From Lutibacter sp. (lineage in GTDB: Bacteria > Bacteroidota > Bacteroidia > Flavobacteriales > Flavobacteriaceae): a DNA stretch of 64,000 nt. The notes under the pieces were generated by a model. The model saw only the letters and a program-made list of their open reading frames with translations, did not search any database and had not been told where the DNA came from. The translations under genes and the position numbers were made by a program. Location of the stretch: the NCBI RefSeq assembly GCF_013041805.1, contig NZ_JABDRI010000076.1, positions 1 through 64,000 of the forward strand, written 5' to 3'. Numbering within the stretch: position 1 is the first letter of the stretch; the number at the start of each line of letters is the position of its first letter. Below, piece after piece: positions 9,417-18,203 of this stretch.

Positions 9417-10756
9417 TCCTCAAAAAACGCTTTTACGTCTCTAAAATAATCAGGTTTTGCAATAATTTTTTTATGCTCATCCAATATAAAATAGGTTGGT
9501 GTCGCTGTTATTTGATATTCTTTAACCATAGGATTTTGCCATTTTTCTAAGCCCAATATATTTGTCCATTTTTCATATTTAGGAGTGTATATGTTAAATC
9601 CTATATCATCATTCTCTAAGGTATGCCCAATTACATGAATATTTTCCTTTTCTTTTGTAAACTCATATAGTTGAGGGATTTCCACTAAACAATGCGAACA
9701 TCCAGTACTCCAAAAAACAACAATATAAATTTTAGCAATGGATAATTCAGATAATTTCTTTTGAATGCCATTTTCCTCCCAAGTAATTTCTGGTGCTGTT
9801 TTCCCAATAGCAAGCCTTACTTTTTCATGAATTTGACTTAAAAATGATTGATCTTGCAGTTGTTCTGGAAGTTTTAAATAATAGTTATCCATCACAAAAT
9901 CAAGTAAAACTGTATTTTCAATTTGAGAAAATGAATGTAATAATAACATTAACATATCACTTCTTAGATTCAAATCGTCACCTAATCTATTAATAACCTC
10001 ATTTACAGATTCTTTATACAGTCCATTTTGCATTTCTACGTCTTCTGAACCATTTAAATAAAAAACATAGTCTATCACCTTCTCACTTAAAAAAGTCGAA
10101 TTTAATAATTGCTTATCTGTAAAATCTAAAAAATCAAAATAATGTTCTTTTTCACTATTTAAATATTCTTGAGGTGTGTCAAAAAGTTGTTCTGAATAAT
10201 ATTTTTTATTCGCTTTTATAAAATGATTGGCTAAAAATTCTTTTGTTAAGGTTTCGTAAGTTTCCTGAATCTTTTGTTGTTTTTTAAATTCCGTAGTATA
10301 CAAATTCAACGTATTTGTTTTGTCAATTTCATCTTGTACGCTAAAATAATTAACCTGCAATGAGTCTAATGTTTGTTGCTGATTGGAATAATCAATTAAA
10401 TAGTTTTGATAGGTGCTATTCTCTTCTGAATTCAAAAACGCTACACTTTCTAATGGGTTATCTGGATTAAAACTTAATTCTACACTTTTTCCATTATAAA
10501 TAAAATCAACAAACCCATTATTTTGCTGACTGTATAGCAAACGATACATTCCTTCTGGCGTATTCTCGGGTAGATCAATAGTGAATTCTCCATTAGTAAT
10601 GGTTACATTTTTGATATACAACTGTTTTGTTCCTTGTAATTGGTATAACACAATCCAACTAAACTCTTGTGGCGGATTTAAAGTTCCTTTAATAAGTGTT
10701 TGACTTTGAGCCGAGAAAGATAGTAGTGCAATTACCACCAACATATTTTTAATCAT
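9413..10756 (-). CDS. TlpA-like thioredoxin-fold protein with DUF4369-like N-terminus
   Basis: 447 residues, exported by a signal peptide ending near AQSQ (19). Residues about 20-105 resemble the DUF4369 beta domain common in Bacteroidota. A helical linker follows, then a C-terminal thioredoxin/AhpC-TSA domain (about 315-445) with the redox motif Cys353-Ser-His-Cys356 in STGCSHC and the cis-Pro segment ATPTYF. It probably acts as a periplasmic thiol-disulfide protein; the partner is unknown. CSHC is less common than CPPC or CGPC. A divergent promoter region separates it from the SDR gene. Confidence 0.88.
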   Translation of the reverse strand: MIKNMLVVIALLSFSAQSQTLIKGTLNPPQEFSWIVLYQLQGTKQLYIKNVTITNGEFTIDLPENTPEGMYRLLYSQQNNGFVDFIYNGKSVELSFNPDNPLESVAFLNSEENSTYQNYLIDYSNQQQTLDSLQVNYFSVQDEIDKTNTLNLYTTEFKKQQKIQETYETLTKEFLANHFIKANKKYYSEQLFDTPQEYLNSEKEHYFDFLDFTDKQLLNSTFLSEKVIDYVFYLNGSEDVEMQNGLYKESVNEVINRLGDDLNLRSDMLMLLLHSFSQIENTVLLDFVMDNYYLKLPEQLQDQSFLSQIHEKVRLAIGKTAPEITWEENGIQKKLSELSIAKIYIVVFWSTGCSHCLVEIPQLYEFTKEKENIHVIGHTLENDDIGFNIYTPKYEKWTNILGLEKWQNPMVKEYQITATPTYFILDEHKKIIAKPDYFRDVKAFFED

Positions 10757-10790
10757 GTTCTGTTTTTTATGATTTTTTCAATAATCAAGC

Positions 10791-10798
10791 CAAATGTA
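10791..10798 (-). promoter_or_regulatory. Putative -7 box for the TlpA-like gene at 9413-10756
   Basis: Minus-strand TACATTTG matches TAnnTTTG exactly and lies 35 bases upstream of the start codon in the short divergent gap before the SDR gene. Confidence 0.45.
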
Positions 10799-10831
10799 AC
10801 TATTTTTATTATTTTGCGTAAAACTTAATGT

Positions 10832-11626
10832 ATGAATTTTACGAATAAAACTGTTTGGATTACGGGAGCGTCTTCTGGAATTGGAAAAGCACTCGCTATT
10901 GAACTTTCAAAACAAAACGTTCAACTTATTCTATCTTCTAGAAATGAAGTAAAGCTTAAACAGGTACAAAACGAATGTGACAATTCTTCAACTATAAAAA
11001 TACTACCGCTAGATTTAGAAAATTACAACAGTTTAGCGTCAAAAACTAAAGCCGCTTTATTGCTTTTTGATGGTATTGATGTCTTATTCAATAACGGCGG
11101 TATTAGTCAGCGTGCTTTAGCAAAAGATACTGAAATTGAAGTTGATAAACGCATTATGGATATTAATTATTTAGGAACTGTTGCACTTACAAAAGCATTG
11201 TTACCTCATTTTATCGAAAAAAATAGCGGCTATTTTGTTGTTACCACAAGTATTGTTGGAAAAATTGGAACTCCGTTACGCTCATCTTATTCTGCGTCAA
11301 AACATGCGTTACACGGTTTTTTTGATAGTTTACGTGCTGAAGTTTACAACAACAACATTAAAATTACCTTAGCTTGTCCAGGTTTTGTTCAAACGAACGT
11401 TTCTTTAAATGCATTAACTGGAGACGGAAGTCCTCAAGAAAAAATGGATCATGCAACTAAAAACGGATTATCAAGTGAACGTTTTGTGAAATTGCTATTA
11501 TCAGCTGTAAAAAGAGAAAAAGAAGAAGTTTATATTGGCGGTTTTAAAGAAAAATTAGCGGTTTATGTAAAACGATTTTTTCCAAAATTACTTTCTATAA
11601 TGATTCGGAAGTTAGCTGTAACTTAA
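10832..11626 (+). CDS. Short-chain dehydrogenase/reductase (classical SDR)
   Basis: 264 residues. The Rossmann dinucleotide motif TGASSGIG is at 11-18, NNGG is at about 87-90, and the catalytic residues are Ser140, Tyr153 and Lys157 (YSASK). The PG motif after strand 6 (ACPGFVQT) is present. The protein resembles the DHRS7-like SDR group, and an NADP(H)-dependent oxidoreductase is expected; the substrate cannot be read from sequence. It ends in a 4-base TTAA overlap with the convergent hypothetical gene at 11623. Confidence 0.92.
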   Translation: MNFTNKTVWITGASSGIGKALAIELSKQNVQLILSSRNEVKLKQVQNECDNSSTIKILPLDLENYNSLASKTKAALLLFDGIDVLFNNGGISQRALAKDTEIEVDKRIMDINYLGTVALTKALLPHFIEKNSGYFVVTTSIVGKIGTPLRSSYSASKHALHGFFDSLRAEVYNNNIKITLACPGFVQTNVSLNALTGDGSPQEKMDHATKNGLSSERFVKLLLSAVKREKEEVYIGGFKEKLAVYVKRFFPKLLSIMIRKLAVT

Positions 11627-11976
11627 ATCAGTTCTTTTTCTTTAAAATACAATACAATAGCTTCTTTCATAAGAACAGTTTGCTCGCCTGCTTTTAATTC
11701 TGGTAATTCCTCTATTAATTTATAATGCGGCCAACCATCATCATCAAAATAATCAAATTCATAATATCCAAAAGGCTCTAGCAACCTGCAAATTGCTATA
11801 TGCATTAAATTTACCTTATCATCTTTCTTATATTCAATAGTTCCTTTTCCTAATTCTTGAACACCAATTAAGTAAATAATAGCGTCTAAATTAAGTGTTT
11901 CTCCTTCACCAAATCTTGCCGTTAATATAGAGACTAACGTATTGTAATCTTCTTTTAATTTTTGATCTCTTGACAT
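11623..11976 (-). CDS. Conserved hypothetical protein, acidic, 117 residues
   Basis: No family recognised. The protein is soluble with no signal peptide, has an acidic/aromatic middle (FDYFDDDGWPHY), and ends in a short helix. A TATATTTG box at 11998-12005 gives it its own promoter, divergent from cvpA. Codon pattern and clean bracketing by neighbours support a real gene. Confidence 0.8.
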   Translation of the reverse strand: MSRDQKLKEDYNTLVSILTARFGEGETLNLDAIIYLIGVQELGKGTIEYKKDDKVNLMHIAICRLLEPFGYYEFDYFDDDGWPHYKLIEELPELKAGEQTVLMKEAIVLYFKEKELI

Positions 11977-11997
11977 TTGAAATTATTAGTTAGGCTG

Positions 11998-12005
11998 CAA
12001 ATATA
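11998..12005 (-). promoter_or_regulatory. Putative -7 box for the hypothetical gene at 11623-11976
   Basis: Minus-strand TATATTTG, an exact TAnnTTTG match, lies 22 bases upstream of the ATG, which implies a very short leader. Confidence 0.45.
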
Positions 12006-12040
12006 CAAATCGATTCATGTATATTTACAAAAACTATGAT

Positions 12041-12556
12041 ATGAATACTTTTGATATTATTATTGCCGTTCTTTTAATATTCGGATTTATTAGAGGTTTA
12101 TTAAAAGGATTATTTGTTGAAGTTGCTTCTTTAGTGGCTTTAATTGCTGGTGTTTATGGCGCTATCCATTTCTCTTATTTTGTTGGAGATTTTTTAGCTG
12201 AAAAAGTTATGTGGGATGAACGCTATATCACAATAATAGCATTTGCAATCACATTTGCAATCATTGTTTTGGTTATTGCATTACTTGGTAAAATGCTTAC
12301 AAAAATTGCTGATTTTGCTTCATTAGGTTTATTAAACAAACTACTTGGTGGTGTATTTGGAGCGCTAAAAATTGGACTTATTTTAAGTATCGTATTATTA
12401 GTTTTTACCAAATTAAATAACACTATTCCTTTTATTTCTGATGAACAAAAAGAGGACGCCATTTTATATGAACCTATTAAAAATCTAGCTCCAACTCTTT
12501 TTCCTAATTTTTTAAAAGTTGTTGAAGATGAGTCTGATAAAATTATTTCTGAATAG
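12041..12556 (+). CDS. CvpA family inner-membrane protein
   Basis: 171 residues from the ATG at 12041. Four hydrophobic segments (about 2-20, 25-45, 60-80, 95-120) and the FIRGLLKGLFVEVASL pattern are typical of CvpA-like proteins, which are linked to colicin V export and envelope integrity in other bacteria. An in-frame ATG at 12017 would add eight charged residues before the first membrane segment and is less likely. The C-terminal tail is acidic and cytoplasmic or periplasmic. Confidence 0.88.
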   Translation: MNTFDIIIAVLLIFGFIRGLLKGLFVEVASLVALIAGVYGAIHFSYFVGDFLAEKVMWDERYITIIAFAITFAIIVLVIALLGKMLTKIADFASLGLLNKLLGGVFGALKIGLILSIVLLVFTKLNNTIPFISDEQKEDAILYEPIKNLAPTLFPNFLKVVEDESDKIISE

Positions 12557-12626
12557 TTAAAGTCAACCTATTCTTGTTAGGAAATAAAAATACGTACGTC
12601 AAAAGTAACAATCAATTTAAATTTTT

Positions 12627-13745
12627 ATGACTTTTAAAACTAGTAACTTATTAATCACATTTCTTATATTACTCTTTATTGGTTGTACACCAAAAAATAA
12701 AAATTCTTTTAGTATTTCAGGAAAAGTAGAAAATCTAACTACTCAATATATCGTGTTTTCTAAAATTGAAAATCTTCAAAAGAAAACCGTGAAAATTATT
12801 GATACATTAACAGTTAATAAACGAGGTGAATTTAATACAGCTTATTTGCTAGAGCCCAACATTTACACCCTAACTTTTGATAAAAAAACAATACAACTAG
12901 CAATTGATAAAGACCAGCATCTAACAATTAAAGGAACTTCGAGTGAAAATATCAGCATTGTTGGCTCACCTGATACTGAACTGTTAAATGCGTATGAAGT
13001 TTTTAGAAAAGAATCACTCAATCGCTTAGTAAGCTCTGTTCGAAAACAAATCAAAGAATTAAAAAAATCAGGGGCAAATCAAACAACTATAGCCGAACTC
13101 CGAGAGCTCGAAGTTGAAAATTATAACAAACACTTAAATGAACTCACTGGATTTATAAAGGAGAATATGGGAACTTCTGTAGCTATTTACCCAACATCAA
13201 TTCGTTGGAATGGAAATGAAAATCTACCATTTCTCGAAGCATTAGTAGATGATTTTGAAGAAAAACGTCCAACACTAGAAATTACTCAAAAACTAAAAGA
13301 TAAAATTGAACTACTTAAAAAAACGAGTGTTGGAAGTATTATTTCTAACATAGAAATGCCTGACTCAACAAATAAAAACATTGATTTAGATAGTATAAAA
13401 AAAACATATACGTTAATCGATTTTTGGGCTAGTTGGTGTCCACCTTGCAGAACTGAAAGCGTCTTATTAAACGAATTATATGCAGCTTATAAATCAGAAG
13501 GATTTGAAATTTATGGAATCTCTTTAGACTCAAAAAAAGATCGTTGGCTGAAGGCTTTAGATCAGGACAAAAGAGTTTGGGCTGAAGTTTCAACTACAGA
13601 AGGTTTTGACACTCCTATTGCTATTGAATATGGTATTACCGCTTTGCCAACCAATTTTTTAGTTGACTCAAATGGCAAAATTATTGCAGTGAATATTCAC
13701 GGAAAAACTTTAAAAGAAAAGATTAATAGACTCTTTGCTAACTAA
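12627..13745 (+). CDS. TlpA family thioredoxin lipoprotein with DUF4369 domain
   Basis: 372 residues. A lipoprotein signal peptide ends at Cys20 (LLFIGC). An N-terminal DUF4369-like beta domain (about 25-110) and a helical connector lead to a C-terminal TlpA/ResA-like thioredoxin domain with Cys271-Pro-Pro-Cys274 (FWASWCPPC) and cis-Pro ALPTNF. It is predicted to be a membrane-anchored periplasmic thiol-disulfide oxidoreductase. It has the same domain plan as the gene at 9413-10756 but a canonical active site. Its stop overlaps that of the convergent batE by four bases (CTAA). Confidence 0.9.
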   Translation: MTFKTSNLLITFLILLFIGCTPKNKNSFSISGKVENLTTQYIVFSKIENLQKKTVKIIDTLTVNKRGEFNTAYLLEPNIYTLTFDKKTIQLAIDKDQHLTIKGTSSENISIVGSPDTELLNAYEVFRKESLNRLVSSVRKQIKELKKSGANQTTIAELRELEVENYNKHLNELTGFIKENMGTSVAIYPTSIRWNGNENLPFLEALVDDFEEKRPTLEITQKLKDKIELLKKTSVGSIISNIEMPDSTNKNIDLDSIKKTYTLIDFWASWCPPCRTESVLLNELYAAYKSEGFEIYGISLDSKKDRWLKALDQDKRVWAEVSTTEGFDTPIAIEYGITALPTNFLVDSNGKIIAVNIHGKTLKEKINRLFAN

Positions 13746-14494
13746 ATTTCTTTTAAATCATCTGCATAAATCCAACCAACTTTACCATCGGCAATTTTAA
13801 TTTTTCTCCACTTATCAAGTTCATCTAAGAGAATAACTTTTGTACCTTCGTGTAGCTCAAAAACAACTTCGCTACTTGTTGATGGTGCATTTTTTATTTC
13901 AACCTTAGCAACAAAAATAATAGCAGTTCTATCTTTTTGAACCGTTTTGTAATTATGGAATGCAAAAAACACGCTTATTGCTAACACAAAAATAGCAAAA
14001 ATTGAAGTATTAAAGTACAATAGCTTCTTTCTAGATGAATAAGAGAAATAATATAGAAGGAATAATATAGCGGCTAAAAACGACGCAGAAACGGCGATAA
14101 TTGCCCAAGTATCAAATGGTAGTTTTTGAATAACATTGGCCGAAAAACGTTGTAAAAACGTTTTAGGTAACTCTTCAATAACGTCAATTGACATTCGTTT
14201 TGCAAATGCCAAATTAATGGAAGCATCTTCATTTGCTGGATTTATTTTTAACGCCTTTTCAAAATAGTAAATGGATGGAGCAACTTTGTTTAATTTATAG
14301 TAACAGTTCCCTAAATTGAAAAATAAATCATCTGAAATTAATCCTTGCTTTTCAATAGTTGAATATACCTCAATAGCTTCTGTGTATTTACCTGTTTGAT
14401 ATAAAGTATTTCCTTTCGAAAATAAATCGTTTGATGTTTGAGAAACCGCTACCAAACTAAAAAGAAGTGCTATGCTAAAAACTAATTTTTTCAT
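13742..14494 (-). CDS. BatE-like TPR and SH3-domain protein
   Basis: 250 residues, the last gene of the Bat operon. Order of parts: signal peptide (1-18), TPR repeats (about 20-100), two membrane helices (about 130-150 and 160-180), and a C-terminal bacterial SH3 domain (about 190-250, ending VGWIYADDLKEI). The start at 14494 lies one base after the batD stop, suggesting translational coupling; an ATG at 14512 inside batD is less likely. Bat proteins are associated with aerotolerance in Bacteroides, but the biochemical mechanism is unknown. Confidence 0.88.
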   Translation of the reverse strand: MKKLVFSIALLFSLVAVSQTSNDLFSKGNTLYQTGKYTEAIEVYSTIEKQGLISDDLFFNLGNCYYKLNKVAPSIYYFEKALKINPANEDASINLAFAKRMSIDVIEELPKTFLQRFSANVIQKLPFDTWAIIAVSASFLAAILFLLYYFSYSSRKKLLYFNTSIFAIFVLAISVFFAFHNYKTVQKDRTAIIFVAKVEIKNAPSTSSEVVFELHEGTKVILLDELDKWRKIKIADGKVGWIYADDLKEI

Positions 14495-14495
14495 A

Positions 14496-16265
14496 TTACA
14501 AATACTTATCAATTTTGGTAATTATATTTTTTGCCTTATCAAAATCCTGATTCATCAGCACATTTGTTGAAGGTGTATAACGTGCAAAATCACAGTTATT
14601 TAATACCGATACAAATTCTTCAATAACAGTATCTTCTACATTTTTATTTTTTAAAATTTCAGCAATTCGTTCCTGTGAAATTTCTGAAGTTTCAACATGT
14701 AATTTTGCTTTTAAAAAGTTATGTAAGGCCTTTTCCAGAGCAATGTAAAATGCTTCTTGATTTCCTAATTGTTTTTTAGCTGTTGATAGGTATTTACGTG
14801 CTAATTTATCAGCTTTTCTAATTTTATTTCCAAATACATCTCCTGCTCGTTTTGCCCTCCTATTACCAATAATAATGGCTATTGGAATTGCTAAAAATGG
14901 AAAAAGTAGTAAGACATAAAACAATGTTGAATTTAAAAATTCTTCTTCAATAATTGGCTTAAATGTTGTGTTCAATGCTATAAACCTAAAATTATTATCG
15001 TTCGAAACTACTTGTTGTTTTTGAATAGTATTTCCATTAGCAGCTACTGATGAAGGTAATTCCTTTCCTTCTGTAACATCCACAATAATAGCGTCAGTTG
15101 TAATGGTTTTATATTTTTTTTCTTTTGGACTAAAATAAGAGAATGTAACTTCTGGAATTTTATATTTTCCTTTGAATTGAGGAACTACCGTATAGGTATC
15201 AGAAATAGTACCTCTTAAACCATTTAATGAAGTTGCTACTTGTTCTTTATGTTCTGGAGTATAAACTTCTAATTCAGCCGGAGTGGTTATTTTTGGTATT
15301 TCAAATAATTTTAAATTACCTCTTCCAGAAATTTCAACTTTTATTTGTGAAGCTTCATTTGCTTTTAATACTTTCTTATTCGCTGTTACTTTAAAATCTA
15401 ATTCACCTACTGCACCCGAAAAATCTATTGGTTTTCCTTCTTCTGGAAGTGCTTTCACCTGAATATTTTTTGTGGCTGATTTTGTAGAATAATTAATATT
15501 TCTGGTGATCATATTTCCGAAAAAATCACCTCTACCTGTTGGTATTCCTAATGAAAAATCCATTTCAATAGGTTCAATTACGAGTTTACCTGAGCGCTGA
15601 GGAATCAAGACAGCTTTTTTAAGAATTACATATCTATAGTCTTCCCCATTATACTTACCTCTTTTAAAATTTACATCTTTTACTAAAATATCTTGATTCC
15701 AAAAACCTTTATATTGAGGCGATTCAGTTATTCGTGAACCATTCAAATTAATATTTTCGCTGACGAATAACTTATAAACAACATAAATTCCCTCACCAAC
15801 ATAAGGACTTAAATTTGATACTTCTGCAACTAAATGAATACTTTGTTGTGCAACATATTCGGGATTATTAGGGTCTTTTGGAATTTCAACTTCTTTAGTT
15901 ACTGTAATTTTAACAGCATTTGAAGTAAACGTTTCGCCTTTGTATTCAATTTTTGCAGGCTCAATAGTAAATTCGCCTATTTTTTTTGGCTGAATGATAT
16001 AAATATATGCCTGAGAATAACTAGCTTTTCCATTAATCCAGGATTGATTTACAGACGAACTTGGTCCTCCAACAATTTTAAAATTAGTAAATGCTGGTGG
16101 TACAAAATTGTCTGCACCTTGCTTATTAACCGTAAACTCAATTTTAAAGCGTTGATTTACCCCTAATTTATTTTTGCTTACTTCTGCCTTAAACTCAATT
16201 TGAGCAATACTAATATGCGTGGTAAACAATAAAATAGCTAGTATGTAAAACTTCATAATTTTCAT
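14496..16265 (-). CDS. BatD (oxygen tolerance) family protein
   Basis: 589 residues. A signal peptide (IAQ at about 21) is followed by a long periplasmic beta-rich BatD region with repeated Ig-like modules. A membrane helix follows near 440-465 (FYVLLLFPFLAIPIAIIIG), then a basic cytoplasmic helical tail. Three bases separate the first ATG from the upstream batC stop. An internal ATG three codons later (16256) would also give a good signal peptide. It lies between batC and batE in the usual operon order. Confidence 0.92.
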   Translation of the reverse strand: MKIMKFYILAILLFTTHISIAQIEFKAEVSKNKLGVNQRFKIEFTVNKQGADNFVPPAFTNFKIVGGPSSSVNQSWINGKASYSQAYIYIIQPKKIGEFTIEPAKIEYKGETFTSNAVKITVTKEVEIPKDPNNPEYVAQQSIHLVAEVSNLSPYVGEGIYVVYKLFVSENINLNGSRITESPQYKGFWNQDILVKDVNFKRGKYNGEDYRYVILKKAVLIPQRSGKLVIEPIEMDFSLGIPTGRGDFFGNMITRNINYSTKSATKNIQVKALPEEGKPIDFSGAVGELDFKVTANKKVLKANEASQIKVEISGRGNLKLFEIPKITTPAELEVYTPEHKEQVATSLNGLRGTISDTYTVVPQFKGKYKIPEVTFSYFSPKEKKYKTITTDAIIVDVTEGKELPSSVAANGNTIQKQQVVSNDNNFRFIALNTTFKPIIEEEFLNSTLFYVLLLFPFLAIPIAIIIGNRRAKRAGDVFGNKIRKADKLARKYLSTAKKQLGNQEAFYIALEKALHNFLKAKLHVETSEISQERIAEILKNKNVEDTVIEEFVSVLNNCDFARYTPSTNVLMNQDFDKAKNIITKIDKYL

Positions 16266-16266
16266 T

Positions 16267-17082
16267 CTACCAGTCTTTTTCTTGTTTTATTTTTTTGCCT
16301 TTGGCCTTTTCTGCATTTAATTTTTTCTGAGTTTTATTTTCCTCATTATTCATGGCTTCCAATAATTGCTTTATTTGCTCAGGAGACAATTGATTTGGTC
16401 TTGGTTTTTGATCTTGTTTTTTATCGTCGTCTTTTTTATTGTCTTGGTCTTTCTTTTCGTCTCCTTTATCATCTTCCTTATCTTTTCCCTTATCTTTTTC
16501 TTTGTTTTTATCCTCTTTCTTTTCTTCGTCTCCTCCTTCTTTATCTTTCTCTTTTTTGTCTTTATTTTTATCGTCTTTATTATCCTTATTGTCCTTTTTA
16601 TTGTCTTTGTTATCCTTATTATCCTGCTGCTGTTGCTTTAAAAGCTCTTTTGCCAATGCTAAATTATAACGTGTTTCATCGTCCTTAGAATTATTTCTCA
16701 TTGAATTTTTAAAAGCCTCAACCGCTTTATCATATTGCTTTTCCTTCATAAATGAATTACCCATATTGTGGTAAGCTTCTGCTTTGCTCATTTTCTCATT
16801 GAAGGTCTTTTCAACTAATTCAAACTGACTAACTGCCTCTTTATTTCTGTCTTGTTGGTAGATAGCATTCCCTAAATTGTAAGAAGCTTTTGGATAATTT
16901 GGATTTTTTGACAACCCTTTTTTATAGGCAATTTCAGCTTCTTTAAACTTTAACTGGTTATACAACTCATTTCCCTCTCGTATATTTTCTCTAGCTTCTC
17001 GCTCTAATTCTTTTTGATTTTTTTGCTGCGAAAAAACCAAGTTTGCAAAACATACAAATAATATAAATATGATATTTTTCAT
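16267..17082 (-). CDS. BatC-like TPR protein with a long Lys/Asp/Glu tract
   Basis: 271 residues with a signal peptide (1-18). Four TPR-like units cover about 25-150 (NPNYPKASYNLGNAIYQQ, AEAYHNMGNSF). About 80 residues (155-235) are then made almost only of K, D, E, N and Q, a polyampholyte that is very likely disordered. The tail NQLSPEQIKQLLEAMNNEE is typical of BatC proteins in this order. It probably acts as a periplasmic scaffold within the Bat complex. The apparent hydrophobic frames on the opposite strand at 16366-16669 are shadows of this repeat. Confidence 0.9.
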   Translation of the reverse strand: MKNIIFILFVCFANLVFSQQKNQKELEREARENIREGNELYNQLKFKEAEIAYKKGLSKNPNYPKASYNLGNAIYQQDRNKEAVSQFELVEKTFNEKMSKAEAYHNMGNSFMKEKQYDKAVEAFKNSMRNNSKDDETRYNLALAKELLKQQQQDNKDNKDNKKDNKDNKDDKNKDKKEKDKEGGDEEKKEDKNKEKDKGKDKEDDKGDEKKDQDNKKDDDKKQDQKPRPNQLSPEQIKQLLEAMNNEENKTQKKLNAEKAKGKKIKQEKDW

Positions 17083-17085
17083 TTG

Positions 17086-18138
17086 TTACTTATTTTTTGA
17101 TGTTTCAGTTTGATTGAATAAATTCAACTTTTGAACCCATTTAGTTTTCTTTTCAAGCAATAGTATGTCAATTATTAAAAATAAAATTCCGAAAGCAATA
17201 AACCACTGAAATTGGTCTTTATAATCTGAAAATTGTTTAGATTCAAATTCATTTTTTTCAGCTTTCACCAATACATCATTAATAATATCAATAGTCTCTT
17301 GAGTTTTATTCCCATTTATATATCGCCCTTTTCCTTCATTCGCAATATCTTTTAAAACTTGCTCATTCATTTTGGTTATTACCACTTCACCTTTACTATC
17401 TTTCTTATAACTAATTCCTCCACCAACATTTCTCATTGGAATTGGGCCTCCATCAACTGAACCTATACCTACTGTATATATTTTTATTCCTTCTTTCTGT
17501 GCTTCTTGTGCTAAAGTAATGGTATTTTCTTCATGGTCTTCACCATCCGATACTATAAATAAAAATCGATTTGTCTGCTCTTCATTATCGTAATAGGTAA
17601 TTGCTTTTTCAATCGCTTCATTAATAGCAGTTCCTTGACTGGAAACCATATCTGGATTGGCATTTTGCAAAAACATTTTAGCTGCTGCGTGGTCAGTTGT
17701 AATTGGTAATAGCGGATATGAATTCCCTGCGTAAATAATAATTCCTACTCTATCACTACCCAGATTATCAATAATTTTTGTGACTATTTGTTTTGCTTTA
17801 TCTAACCGACTTGGAGCAATATCTTCGGCCAACATACTTTTTGAAACGTCTAAAGCAAAAACAATATCTACTCCTTGGCGTTTTACTGTTTCTAATTTCG
17901 TTCCCATTTTAGGGTTTGTTAAAGAAACAATTAAAAATGCCAACCCTAAACTTACCATCACAATTTTTAAAAACGATTTAAAAGTGGATGAAGAAGGACT
18001 TAACTTTTGCATTAAATGAGCATCTGTAAAACGTTTTTGGGTTTTCTTTTTCCACCAAAACACTAGTAAAAACAACACAAATATTACTGGAATAATTGCT
18101 AGGTATATAAAATATGTTGGTTCTTCTATTTGATACAT
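17086..18138 (-). CDS. BatB: von Willebrand factor A domain membrane protein
   Basis: 350 residues. N-terminal membrane helices are at about 10-28 and 57-75. A VWA domain begins near 90 with an intact MIDAS motif (Asp97-x-Ser99-x-Ser101, DVSKS), and a C-terminal membrane helix lies near 318-335. The VWA domain should face the periplasm and bind a metal and partner proteins. Three bases separate it from batC and 65 from batA upstream. Confidence 0.93.
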   Translation of the reverse strand: MYQIEEPTYFIYLAIIPVIFVLFLLVFWWKKKTQKRFTDAHLMQKLSPSSSTFKSFLKIVMVSLGLAFLIVSLTNPKMGTKLETVKRQGVDIVFALDVSKSMLAEDIAPSRLDKAKQIVTKIIDNLGSDRVGIIIYAGNSYPLLPITTDHAAAKMFLQNANPDMVSSQGTAINEAIEKAITYYDNEEQTNRFLFIVSDGEDHEENTITLAQEAQKEGIKIYTVGIGSVDGGPIPMRNVGGGISYKKDSKGEVVITKMNEQVLKDIANEGKGRYINGNKTQETIDIINDVLVKAEKNEFESKQFSDYKDQFQWFIAFGILFLIIDILLLEKKTKWVQKLNLFNQTETSKNK

Positions 18139-18203
18139 AATTAGTGTTAAATCTGTTATTTAGTAAATTGTATGTTTTAGTTTTAAATCCATTTTATTTA
18201 AAT

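Noticed and set aside
16366-16688. Hydrophobic membrane-protein-like frames on the plus strand
   Set aside because: They are the reverse complement of the Lys/Asp/Glu tract in BatC; runs of Leu, Phe, Val and Ser arise from the complement of those codons.
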